Below are positions 53,201 to 60,800 of a stretch of 64,000 nt of DNA, piece by piece. The translations under genes and the position numbers were made by a program. Origin of the DNA: Mycobacterium sp. 852014-50255_SCH5639931 (GTDB lineage: Bacteria > Actinomycetota > Actinomycetes > Mycobacteriales > Mycobacteriaceae); NCBI RefSeq assembly GCF_001665605.1, contig NZ_LZSV01000029.1:148182-212181 (forward strand), written 5' to 3'. Numbering within the stretch: the stretch's first letter is position 1; each line of letters begins with the position of its first letter. The notes beneath the pieces were generated by a model, which was given only the letters and a program-made list of their open reading frames with translations, had not been told where the DNA came from and did no database searches.

Positions 53201-56200
53201 CCGCGGCGGGAACCATATAGGCCGGGAGCCGCTGAGCCAGCTGGGCGCGCGCCTCGGCGGGGCCCGCCGTTCCGGTGATGTAGCCGACCAGGCGTTTGTC
53301 GCCGGGACGGTCCTCGCGGGCGATCACCACCGCCTGCTCCACACCGTCCAGCCCGGCCAGCGCCGTTTGGATCTCGCCGAGTTCGATGCGGTACCCGCGG
53401 ATCTTCACCTGATCGTCGGCGCGTCCGAGGTAGCGCAGCTGCCCGTCGGGACCCCACCGCACGAGGTCGCCGGTGCGATACATCCGTGTCCCCGGTTCGC
53501 CGAAGGGGCAGGGGACAAATCGTGACGCGGTCAACCCGGCCCGGCGCGCATACCCGACCCCCACGCCGCGGCCGGCCACATACAACTCGCCGACCACCCC
53601 CGGCGGCGCGGGGCGCAGCCATTCGTCGAGGACGAACAACGCCGCGGTGGCCACCGGGCCGCCGATCGGCGCCGCCCCCGACCCCGCTGCCAGCGGCCGG
53701 CTCATCGACGCGTACACCGTCGCCTCGGTCGGACCGTAGGCGTTGATCACCACCCGTCCGGGTGCCCAGCGATCCACCACCTCGGCGGGGACGGCCTCAC
53801 CACCCAGCAGCAGCGCCACCGAATCCAGCCCCTGCGGTGCGAGCGCGGCCGCCGCGGACGGGGTCTGGGTGAGCACGTTCACCTCTTCGTCGACCAGCAG
53901 GGCGTGGAAGTCCTCCGGCGAGGCGGCCACCTCGTCGGGCACGACGACCAGCCGCCCGCCGCCGAGCAGCGCGGCCCAGATTTCCCACACCGAGAAGTCG
54001 AAGGCATAAGAGTGGCATTGGGTCCAGACCTGGGCGCCGGGCAGGCCCGGGGGCCCTGACTGCGCCAAGTGGGTCAGGTTGCGATGGCTGATGGCAACAC
54101 CTTTGGGGACGCCGGTAGTGCCCGATGTGTAGATGAGGTAGGCGATGTCGTCCGGGTCGGGCGCCGGCGGCGCGGTGCCGGGTTGGCCGTCCACAGCCGG
54201 GTCGTCCGCGTCGATGACCGACATGTTGTACCCGTCCAGTCGCGACCGCAGGCCCGCGGTGGTGACAGCGGCGACCGGCGCGGCATCGGCGATCATGAAC
54301 TCGATCCGGGCGTCGGGCAGCGCAGGGTCGATCGCCAGATACGTTGCCCCGGACTTGAGTACCGCCAGCATCGTCGCGACCGCCTGCGCGGATCGCTCCA
54401 ATAAGAGCGCCACACACGAGCCCGGCCCCACCCCGTCTGCGGTCAACCGGTGCGCCAACCGGTTGGCGGCCTCGTCGAGTTCCCGATAGGTCAGTGAACG
54501 GCCGCCGCAGCGGATCGCGACCGCCTGCGGCGCGCCGGCCACGTGGCCGGCGAACAGCTCCGGAACGGACATGGGCGCGGGCGTCGGCTCGGTCAAGGCC
54601 GCCCGGTTGCCGAGCTCGTCCAACCGGGCATGCTCGGCGGCATCCAGCACGTCCAGCGACGACAACCGCTGGTCCGGGTCGGCGGTCATCGCGTCCAACA
54701 TGCGTTCGAACCGCTCGATGAGTGCGGCGACGGTTGCCGTGTCGAACAAGTCGCTGCGGAATTCGACCGCACCGCCGATGCCGGCCGGCTCGCCCGCCTC
54801 GGTGAAGCGTTCGGCAAGGGAGAACGACAGGTCCATGCGGGCGGTGTGGGTGTTCACCGGCACCTGGGTGGCTCGCACATCGCCCAACGCCAATCCGGCG
54901 GCGGGGTCGTGGTTTTCGTGCCCGGAAAGGTTCTGCCAGGACAGCATCACCTGGACCAGGGGGTGATGGGCCAAGGACCGGGTTGGGTTGAGCCGCTCGA
55001 CCAGCACCTCGAAGGGCACGTCTTGGTGATCGTAGGCGGCGAGGCTGCGCCGGCGCACCTGGCCCAGCAGTTCGCCGAAGCTGGGATCTCCGGCCAGATC
55101 GACCCGCAACACCAGGGTGTTGACGAAGAACCCGACCAACTCGTCGAGCGCGGGATCGCCACGCCCGGCGATCGGGAACCCCACCGCCACATCGGAACTC
55201 GCGCTGAGCGCGGACAGCAGCACTGTCAAGGCGGTCTGAACCACCATGAAGCTGGTCGCATTGTGCTCACCGGCGAGTTGGCGCACTCGTTGTTGAAGCT
55301 CCGCCGGCCAGTCCACGTCGGCCTTGGAGCCGCGCAGATCGGCCACCGGCGGATAGGGCCGATCGGTTGGCAGCTGCAGGAATTCGGGCATCCCGGCCAG
55401 GGCATCCTGCCAGTAGGCCAGCTGCCCGGCGATGGGGCTGTTGCCGTCGTCGAGATCGCCGAAACGTTCGCGTTGCCACAACGTGTAATCCACGTACTGC
55501 ACCGGCAATTCAGCCCAGCCCGGAGGCCGCCCCGCGCTCCGGCTGGCATACGCCATGGCCAGATCACGCAACAGCGGGGTGATCGACCAGCCGTCGGCGG
55601 CGATGTGGTGGACCACGCCGACCAACACGTGTTCATCGCCGGCGACATGGAAAAGCCTTGCCCGCAGCGGTATCTCGGTTGCCAGGTCAAACGTGTGTCG
55701 TGCCGCGTGCTCGATGGCCTCACTCAGCCGGCCCGGCGACCATGCGGCGGCGTCGACGATCTCCCAGCCCAAGTCGGCCCGCTCGACGGACGCAACCCGC
55801 TGCTGGGGTATGCCGTCGGGCGCGGCAATCAGCGTGCGCAGGCTCTCATGGCGTGCGATCACGTCGACCAGCGCCGCACCCAGCGCGTCGACATCAAGGT
55901 GCCCGCACAACCGCAATGCCACCGCCATGTTGTAAACCGCTGAGGGGCCGAGCAACTGGTCGAGGAACCACAACCGATTCTGGGCGAAAGACAACGGCAC
56001 CACCGCCGGGCGCTCGACAGCCACCAACGGCTTGCGCCGCCCTGCCTCGTCGCCGATGCGGGGCGCCAGCTGGGCGATGGTGGGAAAGTCGAACAAGGTG
56101 TGCACGTCGAGGTCGGCGTCCAGCGCGGTGCTGATCGCGGCGACCAGACGCATCGCGGACACCGAATTCCCGCCCAGGTCGAAAAACGAGTCGTCGACGC

Positions 56201-57857
56201 CGACCCGATTGAGCCCGAGGACTTGTGCGTAGATGCCGGCCAAGATCTCTTCGACCGCGTTGGTCGGGGCGCGATAGTGTTCGGCATCTTGGTATTCCGG
56301 CACCGGCAGGGCGCGGGTGTCGAGTTTCCCGTTGACCGTCAAGGGGAGTGCCGGCAACATCACGATCGCCGCGGGCACCATGTAGCTCGGCAACCGCTCG
56401 GCCAGCGCGGCACGCGCGGTGGCCGGGTCGGCGGTCCCGGTGATGTAGCCGACCAGCCGTTTGTCGCCGGGGCGGTCTTCGCGCGCGATGACCGCGGCCT
56501 GGTCGACGCCGTCCAGTGCCCTCAGGGCGGCCTGGATCTCACCGAGTTCGATGCGGTAGCCACGGATCTTGACCTGTTGGTCGGCGCGACCCAGATACTG
56601 CAGTTGCCCATCGGGGCCCCACCGCACCAGATCCCCGGTGCGATACATCCGCGTCCCCGCTCCGCCGAAGGGACAGGGAACGAACCGTGACGCGGTCAGC
56701 CCGGCCCGGCGCACATACCCAACCCCGACGCCCTGGCCGGCGACGTAGAGTTCGCCGACCGCTCCGGGCGGCACCGGGTGCAGCAACTCGTCGAGGACGA
56801 ACAGCGCCGCCCCCGGTACCGGTGTCCCGATGGGCACCACTGTCGAATCGGTGCTGAGCGGGGCGCTGATCGTGGCGTAGACGGTGGTTTCGGTTGGGCC
56901 GTAGCCATTGATCATCACGCGACCGGGTGCCCAGCGGTCGACCAGGTCGGCGGGGCAGGCCTCACCCGCGGCCATCAGTGCCACCGACTCCAATCCCTCG
57001 GGGGAGAGGGCGGCTGCCGCTGAGGGGGTCTGGCTCAAGACGGTGACGTGTTCGGTGACGAGCAGGGCGTGGAAGTCCGACGGTGCGCCGGCCACCGCCT
57101 CGGGCACCACGACCAGCCGCCCGCCGAACAGCAGCGCGCCCCAGATCTCCCACACCGAGAAGTCGAACGCGTAAGAGTGGCACTGGCTCCACACTTGTGC
57201 CGGAGTCAGTTCCAGCCCGACGTCGAGTGAGTCGAACAGCCGGGTGACGTTGTGGTGGTTAACCGCAACGCCTTTCGGGACACCGGTGGTGCCCGATGTG
57301 TAGATGATGTGGGCGATGTCGTCCGGGGCCGGGGCCGGCAGCGGGGTGCCCGGTTGGGTGTCGATGGCTGGGTCGTCGATCTCGACGACGGCCAGCTCAC
57401 ATCCGTGCAGCCGCCCGGCCTGCGCTGCGGTGGTGACCGCCGCCATGGGTGCGGCGTCGGCGACCATGAATTCGATGCGGGAGGCGGGCACCACCGGATC
57501 GATCGGCAGATACGCCGCACCGGTTTTGAGTATCGCCAGGATCGCCACAATCGCCTCGGCGGACCGGGGGAACAGCACTGCCACGCACGCACCCGGGCCG
57601 GCGCCATATCCAACCAGCAAGTGCGCCAGCCGGTTCGACGCCTGGTCGAGTTCGCCGTACGTCATTGAGCGGCCCTCGAAGGTGACCGCCACCGCCTCGG
57701 GCGCGCGCTCCACCTGGGCGGAGAACAGCGCCGGAATCGACACCGGCGCCGAGGGCTTGGCCAATATCGCGCGGTTGCTCCACTCATCCAGGTGTGCGTG
57801 CTCAGACTCGTTGAGGAGATCGATGGACAACAGCCGCCGTGTTGGATTGGTGGTCAC
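41247..57857 (-). CDS. Giant NRPS: A-T-C-A-T-E-C-A-T-R-C-A(nMT)-T-R
   Basis: A 5536-aa peptide synthetase. Domains in order with approximate residues: A1 40-510, T1 (GGNS, 557), C1 (HHIAADG, ~746), A2 1090-1565, T2 (GGDS, ~1612), epimerase (HHLAIDAVSW, ~1791), C2 (HHIVLDG, ~2271), A3 2580-3060, T3 (~3104), reductase R1 3165-3616 (TGATGFLG ~3215; YGNSK), C3 (HHIAFDG, ~3774), A4 4110-5000 interrupted by an N-methyltransferase (EIGAGSGL ~4620), T4 (~5043), reductase R2 5090-5536 (TGATGFLG ~5140; YPNSK). A terminal NAD(P)H reductase releases the peptide as aldehyde or alcohol; a second one in mid-chain is unusual. Pocket codes read by motif: A1 DFWSMAGVY, A2 DFWTLGAVY, A3 DYWSMAGVY, A4 DVGVIITIW; I do not assign substrates. 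GTG 57857 overlaps the upstream gene's stop (GTGA). It starts directly with A, so the C domain of its first module is on the upstream protein. Confidence 0.93.
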   Translation of the reverse strand: MTTNPTRRLLSIDLLNESEHAHLDEWSNRAILAKPSAPVSIPALFSAQVERAPEAVAVTFEGRSMTYGELDQASNRLAHLLVGYGAGPGACVAVLFPRSAEAIVAILAILKTGAAYLPIDPVVPASRIEFMVADAAPMAAVTTAAQAGRLHGCELAVVEIDDPAIDTQPGTPLPAPAPDDIAHIIYTSGTTGVPKGVAVNHHNVTRLFDSLDVGLELTPAQVWSQCHSYAFDFSVWEIWGALLFGGRLVVVPEAVAGAPSDFHALLVTEHVTVLSQTPSAAAALSPEGLESVALMAAGEACPADLVDRWAPGRVMINGYGPTETTVYATISAPLSTDSTVVPIGTPVPGAALFVLDELLHPVPPGAVGELYVAGQGVGVGYVRRAGLTASRFVPCPFGGAGTRMYRTGDLVRWGPDGQLQYLGRADQQVKIRGYRIELGEIQAALRALDGVDQAAVIAREDRPGDKRLVGYITGTADPATARAALAERLPSYMVPAAIVMLPALPLTVNGKLDTRALPVPEYQDAEHYRAPTNAVEEILAGIYAQVLGLNRVGVDDSFFDLGGNSVSAMRLVAAISTALDADLDVHTLFDFPTIAQLAPRIGDEAGRRKPLVAVERPAVVPLSFAQNRLWFLDQLLGPSAVYNMAVALRLCGHLDVDALGAALVDVIARHESLRTLIAAPDGIPQQRVASVERADLGWEIVDAAAWSPGRLSEAIEHAARHTFDLATEIPLRARLFHVAGDEHVLVGVVHHIAADGWSITPLLRDLAMAYASRSAGRPPGWAELPVQYVDYTLWQRERFGDLDDGNSPIAGQLAYWQDALAGMPEFLQLPTDRPYPPVADLRGSKADVDWPAELQQRVRQLAGEHNATSFMVVQTALTVLLSALSASSDVAVGFPIAGRGDPALDELVGFFVNTLVLRVDLAGDPSFGELLGQVRRRSLAAYDHQDVPFEVLVERLNPTRSLAHHPLVQVMLSWQNLSGHENHDPAAGLALGDVRATQVPVNTHTARMDLSFSLAERFTEAGEPAGIGGAVEFRSDLFDTATVAALIERFERMLDAMTADPDQRLSSLDVLDAAEHARLDELGNRAALTEPTPAPMSVPELFAGHVAGAPQAVAIRCGGRSLTYRELDEAANRLAHRLTADGVGPGSCVALLLERSAQAVATMLAVLKSGATYLAIDPALPDARIEFMIADAAPVAAVTTAGLRSRLDGYNMSVIDADDPAVDGQPGTAPPAPDPDDIAYLIYTSGTTGVPKGVAISHRNLTHLAQSGPPGLPGAQVWTQCHSYAFDFSVWEIWAALLGGGRLVVVPDEVAASPEDFHALLVDEEVNVLTQTPSAAAALAPQGLDSVALLLGGEAVPAEVVDRWAPGRVVINAYGPTEATVYASMSRPLAAGSGAAPIGGPVATAALFVLDEWLRPAPPGVVGELYVAGRGVGVGYARRAGLTASRFVPCPFGEPGTRMYRTGDLVRWGPDGQLRYLGRADDQVKIRGYRIELGEIQTALAGLDGVEQAVVIAREDRPGDKRLVGYITGTAGPAEARAQLAQRLPAYMVPAAVVRVDALPLTVNNKLDTRALPAPGYGDVDHYRAPTNAVEEVLAGIYAQVLGLKRVGVDESFFDLGGDSILSMQVVAQARAAGLTCRPRDIFVEQTVARLARVAAVAGVEAVPVDEGVGPVPATPIMRWLYTVAGPIDQFNQTMVVQAPAGVTEADVVIVLQALLDRHAMLRLRAGTDDAGDLSLHVPEPGSADSDACLQIVDALSDEALADTRSRLNPADGAMVRALWATATGQLALVIHHLAIDAVSWRILLEDLNIAWGQHRSGQPIALPAAGTSFARWAALLDERAHAPAVVNQADRWRKVLALPAALPPVQPEVDTYAGAGHLTARLDAETTRLLLGEVPAAFHTGITDILLIAFGMAWAEYFGADGGAPIGIDVEGHGRHDDLFPDVDLSRAVGWFTTKYPVSLAAAGLRWAQVVGGDSALGAVIKDAKEQLRALPDGLTFGLLRYLNADIDMPGSDPAIGFNYLGRMGAGAADLPDELWRVSQDGLSVAAATTVPMPLGHTVEVNAVALEDDDTGAGPHLHATWTWAPSALDHGQVSRLSRLWFDALAGICAHVQRGGGGLTPSDIVPARLSQPQIDELQQRYRIADVLPLTPLQQGLHFHAGATGGCDDLYAMQLDITVTGPLDPHRLHDAVHAVINRHPNLAARFCDEFDAPVQIIPADPTPAFQFFELGSEEQVQQVCAAERAAVCDLAQPPAFRVALIRTAEGRHRVVLTNHHIVLDGWSLPILLGEIFAGYYGQRLPAATPYRRFVGWLADRDLEAARAAWRDVLAGFDTPTLVAPPRRSGLGRRGVTASRLPGETTRALTDLARSCHTTVNTVLQAAWAQLLMGLTGHHDVTFGTAVSGRPTDVPGAETMVGLLINTVPVRATITPATSTVDLLDQLRNDHNHTLEHQHLALTEIHRATGHDQLFDTLFVYENYPIDTAASLDVRELAITDVATRESTHYPLTLQAMPGDQLGLRIEFDTDVFDAAGIEALSARLRRVLVAMTADPTARLSSTDLLDADEHALLDEIGNRAVLTQPATPVSIPGLFAAQAARTPEAVAVTFDGREMTYRDLDLASNRLAHLLIEHGVGPGQCVALLFNRCADAIIAILATLKAGGAYLPIDPAHPPARIQFMMADAAPIAAVTTTGLADRLRGYDVPAIATDDPAVDARPDTGLPPPGPDDVAHIIYTSGTTGVPKGVAVTHHNVTRLFDSLAVGVEPGPEKVWTQCHSYAFDYSVWEIWGALLHGGRLVVVPEAVAAAPDDFHALLVAERVSVLSQTPSAVATLSPEGLGPAALMVAAEACPGDVVDRWAPGRVMINGYGPTETTVYAAISAPLMAGSAVVPIGAPVPGAALFVLDGWLRAVPFGMVGELYVAGRGVGCGYLRRAGLTASRFVACPFGEPGTRMYRTGDLVRWGADGQLQYLGRADEQVKIRGYRIELGEIQAALAALDGVEQAAVIAREDRPGDKRLVGYLTESVPGAVDPAAIRARLAERLPAYMVPAAVMVVRALPRTVNGKLDRRALPAPEYRAGPYRAPADVVEEVLAGVYAQTLGLERVGVDESFFDLGGDSLSAMRLVTAINKILDTNLAVRTIFDAPSVRSLSQLLGRDGRLLEAAPAVSPASDRCFASVHGGDTAELRAGDLTLDKFIDAPTLSGAPGLPRATTEPRTVLLTGATGFLGRYLVLQWLERMQLVDGTLICLVRAKSADDARRRLDKTFDSGDPKLLRHYQELAADHLEVIAGDKGEANLGLDRQTWQRLADTVDLIVDPAALVNAVLSYRELFGPNVMGTAELIRIALTTKIKPYAYVSTSDVGRQIERSLFTEDADIRVISPIRTVDGSLANGYGNSKWAGEVLLREAHDLCGVPVSVFRSGMILADTTYAGQLNLPDTVTRMMLSILATGVAPASFFQLDPDGNRQRAHFDGLPVGFIAEAIATLGAQAGRDSSSGFQTYHVMNPHDDGIGPDEYVDWLIEAGHPIQRIGDFGEWLQRFEAALRTLPDRQRRHSVLQMLLLRNATQLHPPEPSRGSYAPTDRFRAAVQNAKIGPDKDIADIPHVTAPIIIKYATDLQLLGLLGADRVGADDSRRDAGRRKPLVAGPRPAVVPLSFAQSRLWFLNRFEGGVATYNMPIAFRMSGPLNVAALESALDDVVARHESLRTIFPDIDGVPFQQVMPAKAGMWRGGDPAVTFLPEQDVAAHVIALAGYRFDLSAEIPVRAQIYSVGPERHVVTIVLHHIAFDGWSFAPMVRDIAEAYRARARAEAPRWAPLPVQYADYTLWQSELLGAESDPDSVIAGQLRYWRQELADLPVVASLPTDRSRSPEPSFRGDAIDVAIDPQIWAGVKGVAAEHNTTASMVLQAVVAVLLHRVGVGEDVVMGTPIAGRLDQALDDLVGFFVNTWVLRVGITSAHRFSDVLQQVRHKALDAYGNQDVPFERLVEQLNPARSTAHHPLFQVFMAFQNNVRPEVLSFDELSVEPLTAATGTAKFDLEFEFSEVPTDDPAAPMATGVVTYATDLFDRATVERLVAWLGRLIEAVVADASVVVGDVPLLDRRERDLMLSQWSGAGVGTPVEVAPELLAAAVAARPDAVAVVDGAREVSYRELDEWSTRLARMLIEAGVGPEHAVGVAMDRCLELVVAWWAVVKAGGAYVPVDRAYPVERVATMLDTVYAGWVLTCGADTVPGAGARPVLRVDGLDLSGRCADTITDAERLTPLGVGNTAYVMFTSGSTGAPKGVAVSHAGLLAAALGEGVGLGADSRLLMVASPTFDVSVGELLAAVRSRAALVVAGRDAYAGEALTTLLQRQQVNAAVFTPTVLSSLDPNRLQGVDTLITIGEALPAELAASWAPGRRMFNTYGPTETTIWVTCTAPLSAGQPVGIGAPLPGACAVVLDARLNPVPRGVVGELYVSGPVLAHGYLGRVDLTAERFVANPYGAAGARMYRTGDLVRWTRDGTLDYLGRADTQIKLRGQRIELGEIENTLLSCPQVTQAAATVHHTKTGAHLVAYLTLERSAGTDHDAETVEGWQHVWDELYGTQVGESAFGMDFRSWNSSYTGDPIPLEEMVEWRSATVDRIVALRPRRVLEIGAGSGLVLSQIAPHCEHYVATDISPAAIEYLARSLERLQIPWRDRVQLLTQPAHVVEGLPPGYFDTVVLNSVIQYFPNRQYLAEVIDNAMDLLAPGGVLFLGDVRNHTLQAAFQTAVALARTDSTDTTEIRQWVQRAMLSESELLLAPEFFLTWAADRPSVAGLDIEVKRGLADNEVNRYRYDVVIHKTPTPARSLATVPTWTWAQCAGLDGLRTQLMTQRPATIRVAEIPHTGVIADVHVEQALAAGLPLADALARATATPDTATPEQLHRAGEAAGYHVAVTWGAQPGTLDAVFIGPEPHRRHAPPVTDLYPPDTRARRSTPHANEPRTNTKVGAVRQRLSARLPDYMVPSQIVVLERFPLTSSGKIDRKALPAPVFAATPFQAPRTPTEKIVAGVYAQVLGLERVGVDESFFDLGGDSLSAMRLIDSINKALDTDVAVRTVFDAPSVRSLSERLDRHDSPASDLLFAAVHGSDSTEVRASDLRLDKFIDAPTLSAAPSLPRATAEPRTVLLTGATGFLGRYLALQWLERMQLVDGTLICLVRAKSADDARRRLDKTFDSGDPKLLRHYQELAADHLEVIAGDKGEANLGLDRQTWQRLADTVDLIVDPAALVNTVLPYREFFGPNVMGTAELIRIALTTKIKPYAYVSTSAVGYQIERSLFTEDADIRVISPTRGIDHSYGNGYPNSKWAGEVLLREAHDLCGLPVSVFRCDVILADTAYAGQLNLPDVFTRTALSILATGIAPASFFQLDADGNRQRAHFDGLPVGFVAEAIATLGARAVDGFQTYHVMNPHDDGIALDEYVDWLIEAGHPIQRIADFGEWLQRFEAALRALPDRQRRHSVQDVLQFVLHAAEQLQPPEPSRGSYAPTDRFRTAVREAKIGPDHDIPHVTAPIISQYATDLRLLGLL
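41250..42525 (-). repeat. Reductase-domain DNA repeat, copy R2 (C-terminal)
   Basis: Encodes the terminal thioester reductase. It aligns with 47010-48298 along its whole length. Between about 42151 and 42470 only about seven bases differ from R1 by eye. Divergence rises towards the 3' end of the gene. The offset between matching bases is 5772 bp. Confidence 0.75.
46930..47010 (-). other. Linker after R1: probable scar of a deleted carrier domain
   Basis: R1 ends …LQLLGLL, as R2 does at the very C-terminus. The next residues are GADRVGADDS, then RRDAGRRKPLVA before C3. 'RVGADDS' is the start of carrier domains in this system (RVGADDSFFDLGG in the upstream protein), and 'AGRRKPLVA' is the T-to-C linker after T1. 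The carrier core between them is missing. Confidence 0.6.
47010..48298 (-). repeat. Reductase-domain DNA repeat, copy R1 (internal)
   Basis: Encodes the internal reductase, residues about 3187-3616 of the giant NRPS. All active-site elements are kept: GxxGxxG, Ser/Thr in YVSTS, and the Tyr-Lys pair in GYGNSK. The best-matching part to R2 is about 47923-48245. Confidence 0.75.
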
Positions 57858-60800
57858 GATTGGCCGCCCAGATCGGTGGTCATCGCCACCAACGCCCGCT
57901 GGAAGCGCTCGATCAATGATTCGATGGCGGCCGCATCGAACACGTGGCTGTCGTATTCGACGCGAAGGTTCAATTCGCGGTCGGGCCGGGCCTGCATCGT
58001 CAGCGGGTAATGGCTGGATTCGGTGCCGGCGAATTCGGTGATGGCCAATCCGTTGTTGTTCAACAGCGCGGTGGTGTCGATGGGGTAGTTCTCAAACACA
58101 AACAGCGTGTCGAACAGCTGGTCGTGCCCGGTGATGCGGTGAATTTCGTTGAGCGCCAGATGTTGGTGGTCGAGGGTGTGGTTGTGGGCACTCTGGAGCT
58201 GGTCGAGCAGGTCGGCGATAGTGGTCTCCGGTCTGATGGTGGCCCGCACCGGAACCGTGTTGATCATCAGTCCCACAATGGATTCCGCATCGGCCACCTC
58301 GGTGGGCCGTCCCGAGACCGCCGCGCCGAAGACGACGTCGCGCCGGCCGGTCATCGACATCAGCACCTGCGCCCAGGCGCCCTGAAGCACCGTGTTCACT
58401 GTGGTGCGACAGGACCGGGCCAGCTCGTTCACGGCCTGGGTGGTGGCCTCCGGAACCCGGGCCGAGGCAATGCCTCGCGGTCCCAGCTTTGACCGGCCCG
58501 GCGGTCCGACGAGTGTGGGAATGTCGAAACCGGCCAGCACGTCACGCCAGGCCGCCTGGGCGTCGGCCAGGTCTCGCTCGGCGAGCCACGTGACGAACCG
58601 GCGATACGACCCGGCGGCCGGCAGTCGCTGGCCGTAATAACTGGCGAAGATCTCTTGCAGCAGGATCGGCAACGACCAGCCGTCGAGCACAATGTGGTGA
58701 TTGGTCAGGATGACCCGATGCCGTTCCGGCCCGGTACGGAGCAGAGCAACGCGAAAAGCCGGCGAACCCCTGAGGTCGCACACCGCGGCGCGCTCCGCGG
58801 CGCATATCCGCCGGACTTGCTCGTCGACATCGGTCTCGAATTCGAGGAATTGCCACATAGATTGCGGATCGGCGGGGATGACTTGGACCGGCTGGTCGAA
58901 TTGACTGCAGAATCGGGCGGCCAGGTGGGGGTGTCGGGCGATGACGGCGTCCACGGCGTCGTGCAGGCGATCGGGGTGGAGCGGGCCGGCGACGGTGATG
59001 TCGAGTTGCATTGCGTACAGGTCGTTGTCGCTGTTCTGTCGGGCGGAGTGGAACAGCAATCCCTGCTGGAGTGGGGTGAGCGGCAGGATGTCGGCGATTC
59101 GGTGATGCTGCTGCAGCTCGTCGATCTGCTTTTGGGTGAGGTGGGCGGGGAAGACGTCGGAGGGGGTCATGCCGCCGCCCCCGCGTTGGACGTGGACACA
59201 GATGCCGGTCAGCGCGTCGAACCACAGCTGGCTGAGCCGGGCGACCTGGGTGTGATCGAGCGCCGAAGGGGCCCAGGTCCAGTCGGCATGCAGGTGAGGG
59301 CCGGTGGCCGTGTCGACTGCGCTGGCGTTGAGTTCCAGTGTGTGAGCCAGCGGCATGGGCACCGCCGCGGCGGAGGTGGAGACCGCGAGACCGTCTCGGC
59401 TGATCTGCCACAGTTCGGCGGAGTCCTCGGCCGCGCCGAGCCGCCCGAAGTAATTGAACCCGATCGTCGGGTCGGATTCGGGGAGTACGACATCTCGGTT
59501 GAGGTAGCGCAGCAGGCCGTAGGTTATGGCGTCGGGCAGGGCGCGAAGCTGTTCCTTGGCCCGCTTGACGATTGGGCCGACCGCAGCGTCACCGGCCACC
59601 AGCTGGGCCCAGTGCAGCCCGTCGACTGCCAGCGCCACCGGGTACTTGGTGGTGAACCAGCCCACGGTGCGGGACAGGTCGACATCAGGCGCGAGGTCCT
59701 CGTAACGGCCATGGCCCTCGACATCGATTCCGATAGGCCCGCCACCCTCCGAGCCCGAAAACTCGGTCCAGGCCAAGCCGAAGGCGATCAACAGGATGTC
59801 TTGGATGCCGGCGTGAAAGGCCGCGGGTACCTCACCGAGCAGTAGGCGGGTGGTCTCGGTGTCCAGGGAAACCGTCAGATGCCCCGCGCTCGCGTAGGTA
59901 TCAGTCTCGGGTTTGGGTGGTGTCAGGGCGGCCTGCGTCGCCGCCACCCGTTGCCAGCTCTCGGCCTGGTCCAAAACCGCGGGCTGGTCGGCGTGCTCGG
60001 CGAGCAGCGATGCCCACCGCTGGAAGGACGTTCCGCCCGAGGGCAGTGCGACCAGCTGACCACCGACGTGTTGAGCCCAGGCGATGTTGATGTCCTCCAA
60101 GAGGATTCGCCAGGACACCGCATCGACGGCAAGATGGTGGATGATCAGCGCCAGCTGGCCGGTGTCGGCCACCCACAGCGCGCTGAGCATTCTCCCGCCG
60201 GCGGGGCTCAGCCCCGCCCGGGCGTCGGCCACCGCACCGTCGGTCAACACATCGACGGCGTACAGGCAGCCGCCGGCATCCACCGCACCAGCCTCGCGCG
60301 CGGTCAGTGTCCACTCGCCGGCATCGCCCTCGGCGACGTGCAGCCGCAGCATGGCGTGATGGTCCAGCAGGGCTTGCAGGACCACCACCGCGTCAGCCTG
60401 GGTGACCCCGGGCGGCGCCTGTAGCACCATCGTTTGGTTGAACTGATCCACGGGGCCGTCGATGTCGTGCAGCCAATGCATGATCGGGGTGGCCGGTAGG
60501 GGGCCGATGCCCTCATCCGCGGCGGCTTCCAGACCCTCGGTGACGTGGGCGACGCGGGCCAGTCGCGCAACGGTCTGTTCGACGAAGATGTCGCGCGGGC
60601 GGCACACGAGTCCGGCTGCGCGGGCGCGGGCGACCACTTGCATCGACGAAATGCTGTCGCCGCCGAGGTCGAAGAAGGAGTCGTCGACTCCTACCCGCTC
60701 GAGTCCCAGGACTTGCGCGTAGATGCCCGCAAGGATTTCCTCGACGGCGTCGGTCGGGGGACGGTAGTTATCGACATTGGAATAGTCGGGTGCCGGAAGG

